NCBI RefSeq assembly: GCF_000283155.1
Contig: NW_004454178.1
Location: forward strand, 27,031,984-27,095,983
Length of the DNA stretch: 64,000 nucleotides
Source of the DNA: Ceratotherium simum simum
Taxonomy: Eukaryota > Chordata > Mammalia > Perissodactyla > Rhinocerotidae
Direction of reading: 5' to 3'
Below the pieces are notes generated by a model. That model saw only the letters and a list, made by a program, of their open reading frames with translations, was not told where the DNA came from and did no database searches. The translations under genes were made by a program, and so were the position numbers. Of the stretch, positions 48,407-60,326 are shown one piece after another. Every line of letters begins with the position of its first letter. Within the stretch, counting starts at the first letter, position 1.

Positions 48407-49944
48407 GATGGGGCTGGGTGTGCAGAGGTGGACCGCGAGGGCAGCAGCTGCAGCCAGGGCATCGTCGAGGCTACTGTCCAAGGTGTGCAGGGCAGCCCCC
48501 ACTCTGCCCTCAGCACCCAGCAGCCTGGGCATTGCGGTTCCAACTGTGCCACTCCGCTGTCATTCGAGGCTTGGAGTCAAGTCTCCCAGGACAGGAAAGC
48601 TGGACAATTCACACTTTCACCCACATCCTCTTTTGTTGGAAAGTCTGGGCTGTCACAGACCACATTCTAAGACAACTCCAGGCTGAGAGGGAACCTGGGA
48701 GTGATTCCTCCTCCACGTGCACCACTGATCAACCAGCCTCTGCTTGTACACATCCACTGCTGGTGAGCTCACTCCCTCCGAAGGCAGCTGGCTCCACGAT
48801 GCCACAGACCTGACCTCTAGAATACGTTAAATCTGTTCTGAAATTGGCTCCCACCTTCTCATTAATCCTCCTCCTCTCCCTGGATGCGCTAGTGGCTCCC
48901 TGACCACCTTCCTTCCCACTCCTGCCTCTGTAGGCTGGGCACCACCCCTGACCATTCCTCTGGCCTTCACACACCACTGGTTACCAACGGCCTACCTGGG
49001 CATGGTGCTCAGCTCTGCTCACGGCAGAAAGTGAGATCTGGACTGTGAGAGGGCAGGCAGCAGTACCCAACCAGGAGGATCCAGAGACTGAGGCACGTGT
49101 GACAGTGCTGAGAGCTCTCCTTGCTCAAAGCAATCAACCCCGAAGGGTATGCCAAGGGGTCAGGGCAGGGCTGGAAGCAGGAACAAAGGCCAGGGCACGT
49201 CCATCTCCTGAATGTGTCACAGCCCCTGTCCTGCTGCTGCTCAGACCATGGAGCCCTGCTGTCCCCTCTGATGATTTGTCCAATATCTGACATTGGCAGG
49301 AAGCCCCTGAGATCCTCAAGGTCTCAGAGAGTTCTGCTAATGGACTGCCACTGTGGTCCAGACTCTCGACAGTGATGCTGATGGGGCTCAGGGTGTGCAG
49401 GGGATACAGACAGACAGCACCCACAGTAGCCTGGTGTAGGCTGGTCTCTGCTCTCCTCCCAGCTTGGCTTGGAGATGGAACCATCACTGGGTCAAGTCCT
49501 GGTGGACAGGAGAAGCTCAATAAACATTTCTGAAATGAAAGAAGCAGTAAAGTAAAGCACAGAAAGCACAGGATTAGATACTTGACAGAAGTGTGGAAAT
49601 GGCAGGAGCTTCACTGCGGGGAGGGAGAGCAGTTCCTTCAGAGGGAGGGACAAGGGGCTGCAAGGCTGTTATTACACTGTGGGCTTTCAGCTCTGCAAGC
49701 CTCCTGGCACACCCTCCAGCCCCCAACAGCAACAGCTCCGAGACTACTACAGAGTGAGTGCTCCATGCATATTTAAGAATCAGTAAATCAGAGGAAATGT
49801 CTCCTTTTCAGGCCAGTCCAAACTCATATGGAAAGAGAACTGGGCAGCTGGTGGCCTCTTGGTCAGTGGGCAGCAAGGAACAAGAGTCCCTGTGCTCCAT
49901 GAGAAGTGTGACCTTGTGACCTGACCTGCTCTCTCTCACTGTCT

Positions 49945-49974
49945 CCTGCCTCCTCTCTGCTCTGTGTCATCCAG
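49945..49974 (+). promoter_or_regulatory. Predicted 3' splice acceptor of the unit B receptor coding exon
   Basis: A pyrimidine-rich run (CTCC, TGCTCTGTGTC) leads to CATCCAG ending at 49,974, so the exon would begin at 49,975, nine bases before the ATG. This matches the usual mammalian receptor layout of non-coding 5' exon(s) spliced to a single coding exon. The equivalent position upstream of the unit A gene lacks this sequence. Confidence 0.7.
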
Positions 49975-49983
49975 CTCGGGGCC

Positions 49984-50931
49984 ATGCCACCCAACAGGAA
50001 TGGAAATCTCTTGGTGGTGCCTTTGCAGGAGTTTATGCTGGAGGGATTTGAAGGTGGCCTGCAGACCCAGGCCCTGCTCCTTGCTCTGTTCCTGGCCCTG
50101 TATGTGGTGACCATCCTGGGGAACCTCACCATGATCTTGGTCATCACCCTGGATGCCCGTCTGCACTGCCCAATGTACTTCTTCCTCAAGAACCTCTCCT
50201 TCCTGGACTTGTGCTACTCATCGGTCATCGCCCCCAATGCCCTGGCTAACTTCTTCTCCTCATCCAAGGTCATCACCTTTGGGGGCTGTGCCACCCAGAT
50301 CTTCTTCTCCCTGTTTGCTACCACTGAGGCTTTCCTCCTGGCCGTGATGGCCTATGACCGCTTCATGGCCGTCAGCAGCCCCCTGCGCTACCCCATCACC
50401 ATGTGCCCCTCGGCCTGTGCCCGGCTGGTGCTGGGCTCCTACTGTGGAGGCTGCCTCAACTCCATCGTGCAGACCAGCTTCACATTCAGCCTCCCGTTCG
50501 GCAGCTCCAACCACATCGACCACTTCTTCTGTGACGTGCCCCCTCTGCTCCAGCTTGCCTGTGCCAACACAGCCATCAACGAACTTCTCTTGTTTGGCAT
50601 CTGTGGGCTCATCATTGTGGGGACCACACTCTTGGTCCTTATCTCCTATGGCTACATCACAGCGACCATCCTAAGGATGCACTCTGGAGCTGGGAGACAC
50701 AAGGTCTTCTCCACTTGTGGCTCCCACATGACGGCTGTGTCCCTCTTTTATGGAACCCTTTTATTCGTGTACGCCCAGCCAGGAGCTGTTGAGTCCACGG
50801 AGCAGGGCAAGGTGGTCTCTGTCTTTTACACCCTGGTCATCCCGATGCTCAACCCCATCATCTACAGTCTGAGAAATAAGGACGTGAAGGGGGCCCTGCA
50901 GAGGCTGAGCCGGAAACATGCAACCACATGA
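49984..50931 (+). CDS. Olfactory receptor, class II, intact frame with unusual substitutions (unit B)
   Basis: A 315-residue odorant receptor GPCR, paralogous to the gene at 36,974 (about 82% protein identity by hand count; one residue fewer near 108, two more at the C-terminus). Conserved marks: GN in TM1 (46-47), PMYFFL (63-68), C102, MAYDRF (122-127), extracellular-loop C183 and C193, SY (221-222), KVFSTCGSH (240-248), PMLNPIIYSLRN (287-298). Departures: the N-terminal sequon is lost (N-L-L at 8-10 instead of N-L-S); the cysteine ending the MAYDRxxAxC motif is S131; the first extracellular-loop-2 cysteine is G173. The frame is otherwise open. The start is shared with the paralogue and lies 9 nt after a strong splice acceptor, as expected for receptors whose coding exon follows non-coding 5' exons. 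It is probably a functional gene, but the lost residues make early decay or altered trafficking possible. Confidence 0.95.
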   Translation: MPPNRNGNLLVVPLQEFMLEGFEGGLQTQALLLALFLALYVVTILGNLTMILVITLDARLHCPMYFFLKNLSFLDLCYSSVIAPNALANFFSSSKVITFGGCATQIFFSLFATTEAFLLAVMAYDRFMAVSSPLRYPITMCPSACARLVLGSYCGGCLNSIVQTSFTFSLPFGSSNHIDHFFCDVPPLLQLACANTAINELLLFGICGLIIVGTTLLVLISYGYITATILRMHSGAGRHKVFSTCGSHMTAVSLFYGTLLFVYAQPGAVESTEQGKVVSVFYTLVIPMLNPIIYSLRNKDVKGALQRLSRKHATT

Positions 50932-51290
50932 AGGAGGGAGGCCAGAGAAACAAAGTGTCTTGAGGGATGGAGAAGAAGGCTCAGTGGGTGGCCGTGGGTG
51001 TGGATTGAGGAATTCATTTGTCATGCATCTATTCATGATGATCTAGAAATACACAGCCATGTGAAAGATATGACTGGAGGGAGACAAAGTGTCCTGAGGG
51101 CTCAGAGGGAGACACTGGACAATGAGGAACCCTCAAATCTCTTCCACTTCCAAATGGAATTGGATGTGTTGAGGAACTCATTCATTTATTCAATCAATGT
51201 TGCTTGAAAGCATTTTATGGACCAGGCATTTACTAAATGTGAGATGCATAGATGAATAAGGCATGTTCTGCATCCAGAACTCTAAATGTT
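50932..51290. other. 3' flank of receptor B with internal tandem duplication
   Basis: The trailer motif GAGAAACAAAGTGTCTTGAGGG (50,945) recurs as GGGAGACAAAGTGTCCTGAGGG (51,079), and GAGGAATTCATT (51,007) recurs as GAGGAACTCATT (51,171). This is an imperfect tandem copy of about 135-165 bp absent after receptor A. The old repeat stretch CCAGGCATTTACTAAATG (51,222) parallels that after receptor A. No clear AATAAA is seen. Confidence 0.6.
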
Positions 51291-51899
51291 CAAAGAAGGA
51301 GCAATGACTCAAATCATGTGTGGACCAATTGAGCAGAGCAATCAACTGAGCATCAAAGCAGGGGTGGTCTTCTGCCTCTTACCTATCATGGTTCTCTGGG
51401 TCATCCCATGGGTTTTAGGAGGAGAGAAGTCAGATATTTGTGCACCTTTACCAAACTTGGAAGGAAAAAAAATGTTTAGATGCAATTTACCTCCACCCCT
51501 CCCAGCCTACCCAGATGCAGGGCCTTGCCATCTACTGTTGGCCACACGTGAACATCAACTGACAGGGCCCCCTGCCTCCACTGTGCCTCTTTTCAGCCCA
51601 TCTTCCACACCATCACCAAAGAGATCTGTTTAAAACAATAATTTAAATACATGGCCAAGGCGTTCCCCATAATGAGTTTGATGTCTATAGGAAAAGTTTT
51701 GGCTGGAGAAGTCCAGATCTGATTAACAGTGCCTCTCTCGTGGTCTGAGGTGAATGCATTGGTTCAGGGCCAGAAGGTTCCTTGGGCTGTTGCTCCATCA
51801 CAGCAAGGGCATGGATGACATTGTCATGAGAGAGGATGACCCAGAGCACCAGCCATGGCATCCACCTTCCTAGTCACAGGAGGGAAAACATGAAGTATA
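51291..51899. other. No gene recognised
   Basis: Unassigned sequence. A chance 115-codon frame at 51,286-51,633 has no family signature. Confidence 0.4.
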
Positions 51900-53260
51900 T
51901 ACACATAGGTATAATTTTTGTTTCTACAGAAAAAATACTCAAATCATATCCACTCAGGGAGGTCGCCACCATCCAGGTCAAGAAAGAGAAATTTACCCAA
52001 TTCCCACAATATCCTATTGCCTCTTTTTAGCCATTGCCCTCCAAGGTTAAGCCCTATCCTGCCTCTGACACATAGATTAGTTCTGCCCGTTGTGAACTTC
52101 CTATGAATAGAAACATACAGCTTGTCTTCTTTTGTGACTGACATTTTTTTGTTAACATTAGCTTTGTGAGATTAATCCATGTGACTGCACATAAGTAGTT
52201 TTTTAAATTTTCATTACTATATAAGATTCCAGTATAGGAAGATACCATAATTTATCAGTCCTACCGTTAATGGACATGGGCTGTTTCCAGTTATTAGCTT
52301 TTAAAATAATGCTGCTATGAAATTTTTTTACATGTCTTTTGCTGTGAACCAATTTCTGTTGGGCATTCTTGGGAGCTGAATTGTTCATCTTTTTGGTTAA
52401 TTTCAAATAGTTCTACCAAAATGCTATAAAAATTTTTGTCCCCACAAACAGTGCCTGAGAGTTTCTGTTGCTGTGCATCATCATGAACAACCATATTGCC
52501 TCTTTTATCAATTTTAGTCAGTCTGGTGATTATGTAGTCATAATCTTGGTGACTTTCATTTTCACTTCTCTACTGGCTAACGAGCTTGACCATATTTTCA
52601 TACATTCAGTGGCAATTTGGATGTTCTTTTTGGGGAAGTATACATATTTTATCCATTTTTTTCTACTGTGTTGTTTTTCTTTTTCATATTGATTTTAGAA
52701 ATTCTTTATATATTCTGGATATGAGACCTTTGTTGGTTATATGATTTGCACATATCTTCTCCTACTTTGTGGCTTCCGTATTTACACTCGTATGGACTAT
52801 TTTTTTGAAATTTTTCAATTAACAGAAGTTCTTAAACTTACTCAGGTTTAGATAAACTAACCTTTAGGTTAGGAATGACCTTTAGTCATTTCCTCCATGG
52901 TTACTTCATTCTGTGGCTTAAAGAACCACTGCCTATGCCAGATCCAAAAAGATATTCTTCTACGTTATCTTGTATAAGTTTCTTTGCTTAGTATTTTATA
53001 TTAGTATCTATACTTCACATGGGATTAATTTTCTTGTGGTTTTTGTGATGTAGGGGTTATTTCATTTTTTCTATATGGTTATCCTACTGACCATTTATTT
53101 TTTTTAAATGTCTTTTTCTCCATACTGGTATGTAGTGTCACCTTTGTCATAAACCAAGTGTCCTTGTATACAGGGGTCTGTTTCTAGAGTCTTATTCTGT
53201 CCCATTGGGCTATCTGTCTATTCTTGTATTATTTTTAATATGTTATTGAATGTTTAAAAG
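51900..53260 (-). mobile_element. Antisense L1 3'-end fragment
   Basis: CCACCATCCAGGTCAAGAAAGAGAA (51,966), CACATAGATTAGTTCTGCC (52,069), GGACATGGGCTGTTTCCAG (52,272), TTTATATATTCTGGATATGAGACC (52,704) and TGTTTCTAGAGTCTTATTCTGTCCCATTGG (53,178) follow the antisense L1M 3' order. Confidence 0.78.
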
Positions 53261-53334
53261 TAAAATATCATAATATTAATTCTTCAGTATGTATGAATAA
53301 ATATAACAAATAATGTACAATATCTTTAGAAATA

Positions 53335-53560
53335 AAATTTTAAGTGTTATTGAAAGACATAAAAAGAGAACTAAATAAATGGAGAGATATACCATGGTCA
53401 TGGATAGGAAATTTTAACATTATAAAGATCCTTATATGCAACATAGCCAATATACTCAATGCTGTCTTACTCTTAACTTGATTTTTTTATAGTACTGGAC
53501 AAATGATTCTAAAATTTCTATGTAGAAACCAAAGAATAAGAATACCCAAAGCAATGAGAA
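53335..53560 (+). mobile_element. Sense L1 ORF2 fragment
   Basis: AATAAATGGAGAGATATACCATGGTCATGG (53,373) and GTACTGGACAAATGATTCTAAAATTTC (53,493) are L1 ORF2-type sequence. Confidence 0.65.
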
Positions 53561-54859
53561 AAATTAGAGCAAAGAGAAGGAATGTGCCCTTATGGTGAGG
53601 CTTATAAGACCAAACCAGGAGAAGTCTGGCCATGTTGGCACTCTCTTGGGGCAATCCTGGTCCCTCCCTTGTCCCATAAAGCCAATATTCCTCTCGTAAC
53701 AAGTCTACAATTGAGCCCAGAGTGAAGCTCCTTCATAGCTTTCTGGCCACACCTCTATCATGTTCCCCTCTGCCCTCCTCCAGCACAGTCCCAGTGTCAA
53801 CTCCAGGACAGATTTATGTACTCTTCTTGCATGCCTTTCTTCCACTGTGGATGCTTCTACCAATGCATCTCTCATGTTACAATGATGGCAACTGTGCGTT
53901 TGTGTGCGTGCGCCTCAAGGACAGAGATCACAACTCCGTTGTCTCTGTAGCACCAGCTCACAGCACCTAGTGGCTGCTGAATATATGTTGAACTGAACTG
54001 AGCCACCCAAACTGCATCACCATCAGCAGACTAGTTCATCATAAGCATCACTAAGAGGCCATCAGGCAGGAGCATCTTCACCTTCGGTCTCCATGGCACT
54101 CTCATCTTTACCTACTTCCTCCTAGCTTCACAAGATGAACTGTCCCCATCCTGCTCAAGGCTGAACACTGCACTGTATGGAATTCTACCATGTCCATTCC
54201 TTCAGCCTCCTCCAGGACTCTCTGCCAACAAGCATCCTCTCTCTCATTTAATTTTGACCTTTCTCTTTCCTAATTCATTCTCTCTAGCCTTCAAACATAT
54301 TCAAATATCTCTCATCCTTTCTTTTAGCTCAGACATCTCTGTAGCCTGCTAATCTCTCTCTTTCCTCACGAAAGTTCCTTAAAATCATATTCTACACTCA
54401 CTGTCTCTTGACTTGAGAGCTATATTTCATCCCATTGCAATCAGATCTCTGCACCCGTCACTGCCTCTAACAGCTCCCACTACTAACACCAAGCCTAAAG
54501 GACACTTTCTAGTCCTTATCAGTGATGACCTCTGAGTAGATCTGGCTATTGTTAGCCCTTTCTTCTTTGACAGTGCCTACTCCTTTAGTGTCTGGGACAT
54601 TTGGCAATCCCTGTTCTTTCCAAACACCTCTGATCATTCCTACCCAGACACTCTTCTTGGGCCCTCTCTTTCATGCTATTTAAATGCTGGTGCCCCCAGG
54701 GGGCTATTCTTGTCCCTCATCTGTCCACAGTCTATTTGCCCCCCCAGTGACCTCTGAGGTCATTATCTCCATATGAGATCCTCCAATCTCATCCATCCCC
54801 AACCATAATGCACAAATACTAAGTGTGCAGCACAATGATTGTCACATATAAAAATCCCC
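53561..54859. other. No gene; possible L2 LINE fragment at about 54.1-54.8 kb
   Basis: CCTCCAGGACTCTCTGCC-type text and the GGTGCCCCCAGGGGGCTATTCTTGTCCC stretch (54,690) resemble the RT region of an L2/CR1-like LINE in the sense direction, where intact copies encode QGSVLGPLL. Stops abound. The rest is unassigned. Confidence 0.4.
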
Positions 54860-55330
54860 ATGAAACTACCAGCCATGTCAAGACTGAAAACATTTTCAGA
54901 ACAAAAGAAGGCCCACTTGTGCCCCTTCCCAATTAATACCCTGACCCTAGGGTGACAACTTTTCTGATCTCTAATAACATAAATTAGGTTTGTCTGCTTT
55001 TGAACATCATGAAAATGGAATTATGTAATGTGTACTTTTTTGTCTGGGGTATTTGGCCCAACATAGTGCCTGTGAAAGTCATCCATGCTGTTGCACGTAG
55101 CAGTGGTTCATTCTTTCCCACTGCTGCCTCGTATTACATAAATATACCACAACTTATTTATTCTCTCTACTATTGATGGCCATTGAGTTGTTCCACTTTG
55201 GGGGCTATCATAACTCAAACTGCTATGAGCAATCTTTTGTGTTTCTTTTGATCATCATAAGCATTGATTTATATTGCAAATATGCCAAGTAAACTAAAAT
55301 TGCTGGGTCACTGAGGCATATGTTTACTTT
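54860..55330 (-). mobile_element. Antisense L1 3'-end fragment
   Basis: AAATTAGGTTTGTCTGCTTTTGAAC (54,983), CATCCATGCTGTTGCACGTAGCAG (55,081) and ATAAATATACCACAACTTATTTATTC (55,138) fit the antisense L1 3' end. Confidence 0.7.
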
Positions 55331-55809
55331 AGTAGATAATACCAGTTAAGAAAACTTCGTGATTATTTATACAGAAAATTTCAAAGAATCTACAAAATAT
55401 CTCTAAGAACAATAAATATATTTAGCAAAGTCTCAGGACACGAAGTCAGCATACAAAATCAATAATATTTCTATATACTAGCAATAAATGATTAGAATTT
55501 GAAATTTTAAAAGTACCATTTACAATAGCACCAAAGAAATAAAATACTTCAGTATAAATCTACAAAAGAAGCACAAGATATATTTGCATAAAATTATAAA
55601 CACTGATTTAAAAAATTAAAGAAAGCCTAAATAAACAGAGAGATAAGTGGTGTTCATGAATCAGAATACTCTACATTGTTAAGGTATCAATTCACCCAAA
55701 TTTGATCTGTAGATTCAATGCAAACTCAGTCAAAATCCCAACAGGCTCTTTTTAGACATTGGTGAGCTAATTTTAAATTTGCACGGAAAGGCAAAGGAAC
55801 TAGAATAGG

Positions 55810-58177
55810 TCTATTAGTTATCTATTGCTGATTAATAAATCATCCCAAAACTTAGAGGCTGAAAAAAAAAAAACATTTATCATCTCAGTTTCTGTGAATC
55901 AGGAATGTGGAAGCAGCTTAGCGGGGTTGTTCTGGCTCAGGGTCTTTCTTGAGGCAGCAAACTGTCAGCCTGGGCTGCGGTCATCTAAAGGCTCAGCTCA
56001 GGGAGTATCTACTCCCAAGATCACTCATGTGTCCTTGGACAGGACTTAAAAGATTTTTCCACAGGACTGATCAATGACACTACAGTTGACTTCCTCCAGA
56101 ATATGCAATGAGATACAGAGACAGAGACAGAGACAGGGAGAGATACAGAGGCAGAGAGACGGGGTGGGGAGGAGAAAACCCCAAGATGGAAACCAGGTCA
56201 TTTTATAATCCCATCTCAGAAGTAACAGCCCATATTTTTCCTGTATTCTATTTATTTGATTCATTTCTCTCACACATGAAAAATATATTCATTCCATCCC
56301 AGGGTTCCTAAAAACCTCATCCCATTACTGCATCAGCTCAAAGTCTAGAATCTTCTGATTTATATTAGGCCCAATGTTAATGAGGCTCCCCAGATGCAGT
56401 CTCTTAATTATGGCTTGTTGAGTACAGTTTTTCTCCATTGGTAGACTTTTGAAACTAAGGAGGGAAGTTATTTGCATCCCCACACGCCAAACATACAATG
56501 GTGGGACAGGCATGGGATAACTTCTGTAGACATTCCTGTTCAGAAAGTGGGGAAGAGGGAAGCACGAAGCTGTCATTGGACCATAGCAATTTTGAAATCC
56601 AGCTGGGAAATGCTGGAAGTTCCTTAATTATGTCTGATGGCCTGGGAATAATTCTCTGTGGCTCTTGGCTCTGCCCTCTGGGCTCTTGGTTCTGTTGTTT
56701 GAGATGTCTTTCCTTTTACAGGAAAGGTATAAAATATTTTTAGCTAAATAGCTCTCTCACTCTGATTTCTGCCAATATAATTCTGGGGGCCAGAAGGCCT
56801 CTTTCCCTTCTGACTTTTCACTGTCCTCCTCACAGCTAGCTGATGATGCTTCTGCATATTTAACTCTTTGAAGAACTTGGGAGGTCTCCTGAAAATCTTG
56901 GGTTTCTTTGAAGTAATTCCTTCTATATTTTGGCATCCTGCTGAAACTGCTGAGGGACAATGTCCCTAAGCTTCCTAGAGGTGTTGTTTTGTGAGTGAGA
57001 GGATGCATGAGGCATATCCTTATTCTCTTTTGAAGACTTGTTATGACTGAGACACCACTTTAGATCTTTGTAAGTCTTAACAAAGAATTTCACAGTCACC
57101 TCCTTGGCTTGATTTCTGTATCTAGTTTTCCTGGCAGTGCCCTGGATTTGAGCTTTTCTTAGAGGCCATTTCTTAATTTTAGCATTATTTGTAATCTGGA
57201 GAGGCTGAGAATTTTCAAAACCAGGAATTCCTGGCTCCTTTTTGTTTAACAGTATTTCACTTAGTTTATCTATATCCTCTTGCATTTTACTATAAACAAC
57301 AAGAAGACAACATGTGGCACTTCCAACACTTTGCTTGGAAATCTCCTTAGCTAGATTTCTCAATTCATTAGAATTATTTCTACTTTCCTCATTACTGCAG
57401 GCAACAGCATTGACAAACTTTCTGCCACCATATAACTAGTATGCCCTTCGATCCAGTTTCCAGTAAGATTTACCTCACTTTCCTGTAAGCTCTTATTGAA
57501 GAACATGAGGCTTCTGGAAGGCACTCTAGACTTCACAAATACCATCCTCAAAGCCCGCTGCCTGGTTCCAACACCACTCCCACATTTTAGCATTTTGTTG
57601 TGGAAACACCCCACTTCCACGTACCAAAATCTGTTCTAGTTATCTATTGATGCATAACAAATTATCCGCAAATTTAGCAGCTTAAAACAAAAACATATAT
57701 TATCTCACAAAGTTACAGAGAGTCTGCAGTCTGGGAACAGCTTAACTGGGTGACTCTTTCTCAGGGTCACTCAAGAGAATGCAGTCCAAGTGTAGACTGC
57801 AGCTGCAGTCAACCAAAAGATCCACTGGTAGGCTCACTCACGTGATTGTTGACAAATGTCAGATCCTCACTGAATAACTCACTTCCTTGCCAAGTGGATC
57901 ACTCTATATGGTGCCTGAGTGTCCTCACAATGTGAAAGCTGTTTTACTCCAGAGAAAATGATGAGAGACACAGAGAAGGAGAGAGAGAGGGAGATCAAAC
58001 GAGAATCCACAGTTTCTATATAACCAACCTAATCTTGGGAGAAACATACCATCACATTCTACTCATTAGAAGGAAGTAACTAAGTCAAGGCCACCCTGGA
58101 AGGAAGGGAATTAAACAACGGTTTGAATGCCAGGAGGCAGAGGTCTTTGGGGGCCATCTTAGAGGTTGCCTCTTCCA
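55810..58177 (-). mobile_element. MaLR/ERVL-type endogenous retrovirus relic with both LTRs
   Basis: Two related LTRs in the same orientation flank internal sequence. The upstream LTR (minus sense) is at about 57,631-58,177 and the downstream LTR at about 55,810-56,260; both share GTTATCTATTG..TAA.AAAT.ATC at their inner/outer ends. Right next to the upstream LTR, a minus-strand TGGTACGTGGAAGTGGGG (57,609-57,626) resembles the tRNA-Leu primer site of the ERVL/MaLR group. The internal part (56,300-57,629) carries a degraded minus-strand gag-like stretch. The LTR family (MLT1-like) is inferred. Confidence 0.65.
56757..57620 (-). pseudogene. Degraded internal (gag-like) region of the MaLR relic
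   Basis: Minus-strand open pieces at 57,360-57,620, 56,923-57,363 (146 codons) and 56,757-57,008 lie in different frames and overlap, consistent with frameshift and stop damage. The longest piece is lysine- and serine-rich. It lies where MaLR elements keep their gag-derived sequence; the assignment rests on position and LTR context. Not functional. Confidence 0.4.
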
Positions 58178-60065
58178 CCCAAATCACAGACTGGAAGAAA
58201 ATATTTCAAATTATATATTTGACAAGAGAATGATAATAAGAAAACAACTAAATAAACAAACAGGCAAAGAATTTTAACAAACATTTAATTCATCAAAGAA
58301 GACATACAGATGGCAAAAAAGCACATGAGAATATGCTCAACATAATTAGTAATTAGGAAATACAAATTAAAACCATGATGAGATACCATTACATGCTCAG
58401 TAGAATGGCTAAAATTTAAAAGTCTGATCATAAAGAGCAACTGGAACTCTCATTTGTTGGTGATGAGAATGTAAAATGACACAACTTCTTTGGTAAACAG
58501 TGTGGCAGTTTATTAAAAAAGTTAAACAGCTTGGCAATTTATTAAAAAGTTAAACATACACCTGCCATATGAACTAGCGCATCCATTCCTAGGTATATCT
58601 ATATAAAGACCTGTACATGAACGTTCATAGCATCTATATTTGTAATAGCCGAAGAATGGAAACAGTCCAAGTACATCAACAGAAAGATGCATAAACAGAT
58701 TCTGGTGCACACATACAATGGACCACTACTCAGCAAGAAAAATTAACAAACTATTGATACATGCAACAATATGGATGGATCTCAGAATCAGTATGCTACA
58801 TCTAAAAAGTCAGACAAAAAAAGATACATGTACTGTATGATTCAATTTATATAAAACTCTAGCAAATACAAAATAATCTATATAGAAAACAGGTCAGTGG
58901 TTGCCTGAGGAGGAGGACAAGGAAGGAGCAAAAGGGAGGAAAAATATGGGCATGAAGACTTTTGGCGTCTGGTCCAGCATGTAAGGGGCGCAAGTCACCA
59001 TTCCATCCTAACAAGTAAAAACCTAAAAAAACTGAAAAATCAACTCTTCTTAGATCCATTAGAGAAGTGAGATTACAAGGCAAACCACTGCTCCCAAAAT
59101 TGGAGAGATTCATCAGACAGATGAATACAGAGAATCACAACTTACTGGAGCAGAAACTCATGAGCTGAAACCTCCATGGGAACCAATGCCAAGGTAAGAA
59201 AACCTGAACTATAATTGATGAATTGCTGTAGGCTCAATGTGGACAAGTCTGAGAGATAAAAACTCCAGGGGGACCCAGTCATCAGGAGGCCCCTACACTT
59301 TTGGGAGTTTTACCTCCTGGAGCTCAGCCAGGTCCTCAAGTGAATATTGGAGAAAAATTCCTTCGTGCTTCCATCAGGGGGAGGGGAAAAGAAACCATTT
59401 TGAAATACACCAGAGCATTCTGTTCTTCTTAACAAGGTTTGCCCTCAGGAGAAACTATTTAACCACAGCCTAATCTGATGGGGTGTTATCAGAACATAAC
59501 CGAGCTGGGGGAAGGGAAATACCCAACTCCACTGGCCCTAGTCTTCCACATGGAAGAGGAAAATACCCACCTCCAGCCCACTCTAGTCATCCTATCCCAT
59601 CTAAGGGGTGTGTCTGAAAATAAAACACTTGTGAAGCTCACAGTGAGAGCACTTGTGAAGTTCAGCGTCCAGAGACACAGGCTCACTAAGACTGAGACTT
59701 AATAATAGGACTGTAGACTGCTTCCCCTGCCCCCACACCTCACCACCATATTACTAAAGACCTATTTACAGCAGTTCTTTTTACCCAGTACATCATATTC
59801 AGCTATCAAGAAAAAATTACAAGGCATACTAAAATATAAAAACATGGTTTGAAAAAAAAGAGAGCAAGCATTAAAACCAGACTCAGATATGGCATAAACA
59901 CTGGAACTATCAGACCAGGAATTTAAAACAACTATGAATAATATGCTAAGGGCTACAATGGATAAAGTAGACAGCACCCAAAAACAGAGGGGCAATGTAA
60001 GTAGAGAGCTAGAAATTCTAAGAAAGAACCAAAATAAATGCTATAGATAAAAAACACTAACAGAA

Positions 60066-60248
60066 ATGAAGAATGCCTTAGATGGACTTATTAGTAGACT
60101 GGACATAGCTGAGGAAAGAAGCTCTGAGCCTGAAGATATGACAGTAGAAACTTCCGAAACTGAAAAGCAAAGAGGAAAAAAAACTGAAAAAAATCCCAGA
60201 ATACCCAAGAACTATGAGACAACTATGAAAGATGTAATATATGTATAA
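60066..60248 (+). pseudogene. L1 ORF1 remnant
   Basis: A 60-codon open piece of a charged, coiled-coil-like ORF1 segment (ISRLDIAEERSSEPED, then a lysine-rich run), just upstream of the inserted MLT1 LTR. A fragment only. Confidence 0.55.
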
Positions 60249-60326
60249 TGGGAATACCGGAAAGAGAGAAAGAAATATTTGAAACAAAAATAACTGAGAA
60301 TTTCCTCCAAATTAATGTCAGACACT

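Larger units (their letters stand above)
47641..49944. other. Unit B spacer / putative receptor B intron
   Basis: It lies between the donor at 47,385 and the acceptor at 49,974. It contains an antisense MER5A-like element (47,771-47,912) and a (GT)n tract. The remainder looks unique and GC-moderate. Open frames of up to 173 codons run across the GT repeat and have no family signal. Confidence 0.55.
55331..58900 (+). mobile_element. Sense L1 ORF2 fragment interrupted by a MaLR provirus relic
   Basis: L1 ORF2 text runs to about 55,808 (GGAAAGGCAAAGGAACTAGAATAG) and resumes after 58,177 (GACTGGAAGAAAATATTTCAAAT; then GATGAGATACCATTACATGC), continuing to about 58,900. Confidence 0.7.

Noticed and set aside
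48292..48813. 173-codon open frame near the unit B spacer
   Set aside because: It runs through the (GT)n repeat, giving a Val/Cys run, has no family signature and overlaps similar frames on both strands: chance in GC-richer DNA.
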